A stretch of DNA of 64,000 nucleotides, from positions 1,054,001-1,118,000 of the forward strand of contig NZ_WMIE01000001.1 in assembly GCF_009711225.1 (NCBI RefSeq). Direction: 5' to 3'. Made by a program: the position numbers and the translations under genes. This document shows positions 63,337 through 64,000 of this stretch, in pieces. The stretch is from Paracoccus aestuariivivens (GTDB taxonomy: Bacteria; Pseudomonadota; Alphaproteobacteria; Rhodobacterales; Rhodobacteraceae). Numbering within the stretch: position 1 is the first letter of the stretch; each line of letters starts with the position of its first letter. The notes under the pieces are model-generated. The model worked only from the letters and a program-made list of their open reading frames with translations, was not told the DNA's origin and ran no database searches.

Positions 63337-63942
63337 TCACATATCGAAGAATACGGTTTCGTTCTCGCCCTGCAGAACGATGTCGAAACGGTAGGTGTTC
63401 GCCGCAGTTTTCTTGGCGATCAGCGTGTTCACGCGCGGGCGATGTTCGATCCGCTGCAGGACAGGGCAGGATTCATTGTCCTCATCCTGGAAATAGATGC
63501 GGGTTTGCAGACCCAGATTGATCCCGCGCGCCACGACCCAAAGCGCGATATGCGGAGCCATCAACCTGCCATCAGGGAACGGCACGCGTCCCGGCTTGAT
63601 CGTCTTCAGCGTCCACTCGCCCGAGTCGAAATCCGCGATGATGCGTGCCCATCCCGTAACATTCGGATCAGCCGCGCCGCGCGGATCGTTGCCGGGATAA
63701 ATGCCCTGCGCATCGGCTTGCCAGCTTTCGATCAGCGCATCGCGCATGACCATGCCCGCGCCGTCCTGCACCGTGCCGATGATGGTGATTGCCTCGCCCT
63801 GCGCGCCTTCCTTGATCGGGCTTTCGCCCAGATCGAATGGATAGATCCCCTCGATGCCCAGCTTGTTCGGGGTCAGGCCGATATGAACATAGGGGCCAGC
63901 CGTCTGAGAGGGCGACTCTTTCAGGTAATCGAGTTCCTGCAT
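63337..63942 (-). CDS. pcaG: PcaG, protocatechuate 3,4-dioxygenase alpha subunit
   Basis: A 201-residue intradiol dioxygenase subunit. The start QTAGPYVHIGL, the middle GAGMVMRDALIESWQADAQGIYPG, and GRLMAPHIALWVVARGINLGLQTRIYF followed by RFDIVLQGENETVFFD match the PcaG chain, which lacks the iron ligands held by PcaH. With PcaH it opens the ring of protocatechuate using Fe(III) and oxygen. AAGGAGG lies before the ATG at 63942, which overlaps the pcaH stop; a GTG just upstream is an alternative. Confidence 0.94.
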   Translation of the reverse strand: MQELDYLKESPSQTAGPYVHIGLTPNKLGIEGIYPFDLGESPIKEGAQGEAITIIGTVQDGAGMVMRDALIESWQADAQGIYPGNDPRGAADPNVTGWARIIADFDSGEWTLKTIKPGRVPFPDGRLMAPHIALWVVARGINLGLQTRIYFQDEDNESCPVLQRIEHRPRVNTLIAKKTAANTYRFDIVLQGENETVFFDM

Positions 63943-64000
63943 CACAATCCCTCCTTGCGGTTCTCGAAGAACGACTGGCGGCGGCCCCGCAACACGATAT
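63942..64000 (-). CDS. pcaH: PcaH, protocatechuate 3,4-dioxygenase beta subunit (C-terminal end only)
   Basis: The last 18 full codons read IVLRGRRQSFFENRKEGL, the usual end of PcaH chains (FDIVLRGRR). The stop overlaps the pcaG start in TGATG. The rest of the gene lies outside the window. The order pcaH-pcaG is standard and supports the call. Confidence 0.85.
   Translation of the reverse strand, partial: IVLRGRRQSFFENRKEGL

Overview
The window reads as chromosomal DNA of an alphaproteobacterium close to Paracoccus (Rhodobacteraceae). The main evidence is a complete nasTSABGHC nitrate-assimilation cluster in the gene order described for Paracoccus denitrificans. HWE-type kinases, an exact EcfG-type stress promoter, a TAXI-TRAP transporter and a pca operon fit the same group. 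Base composition is high in G+C throughout. I see no insertion sequence, phage, CRISPR array, tRNA or rRNA.

Layout. 1-3.2 kb: the end of a hybrid kinase with tandem receivers, coupled to a DUF1989 protein and a YeiH-type permease, then a FadR-type regulator. 3.2-8.9 kb (minus): an operon of an alpha/beta hydrolase, a YcaC-like hydrolase, a YtcJ-like amidohydrolase, an MFS exporter and two tandem XapX proteins. Its probable regulator is the AraC-type gene at 10.3-11.3 kb, because a 29-bp element lies upstream of both; an RTX protein gene sits between them. 11.6-21.2 kb: nasT-nasS, a structured leader with ANTAR-type hairpins, then nasA-nasB-nasG-nasH-nasC. 21.2-23.8 kb: a GntR regulator divergent from a thiamine-diphosphate enzyme. 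23.8-29.8 kb: haem uptake (hmuR divergent from hmuSTUV). 29.9-32.1 kb: katG. 32.4-35.5 kb: a TAXI-TRAP pair. 35.7-37.2 kb: a Pit phosphate transporter. 37.5-43.2 kb: a three-gene signalling operon (hybrid kinase with three receivers, CheR, receiver-PAS-HWE kinase-receiver) behind a GGAAC-N17-CGTT promoter. 43.4-45.1 kb: a polytopic O-antigen-ligase-like protein and a small hypothetical gene. 45.3-53.7 kb: siderophore use (a DUF2218-SIP fusion, an ABC exporter, FhuC/FhuB/FhuD-like importer, TonB receptor). 54.0-59.8 kb (minus): alkanesulfonate use (ssuD, an FAD oxidoreductase, msuE, ssuA, ssuC, ssuB). 60.3-61.1 kb: an uncharacterised membrane protein. 61.1-64 kb (minus): the protocatechuate branch of the beta-ketoadipate pathway (pcaH end, pcaG, a BKACE enzyme, pcaB).

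Together these are mostly nutrient-acquisition modules (N, Fe, S, P, aromatic carbon), each next to or behind its own regulatory DNA. The least explained parts are the AraC-linked hydrolase/XapX operon, the stress-promoter signalling operon, the FAD oxidoreductase inside the ssu operon, and the BKACE inside the pca operon. Product calls rest on reading translated sequence and motifs without database searches.
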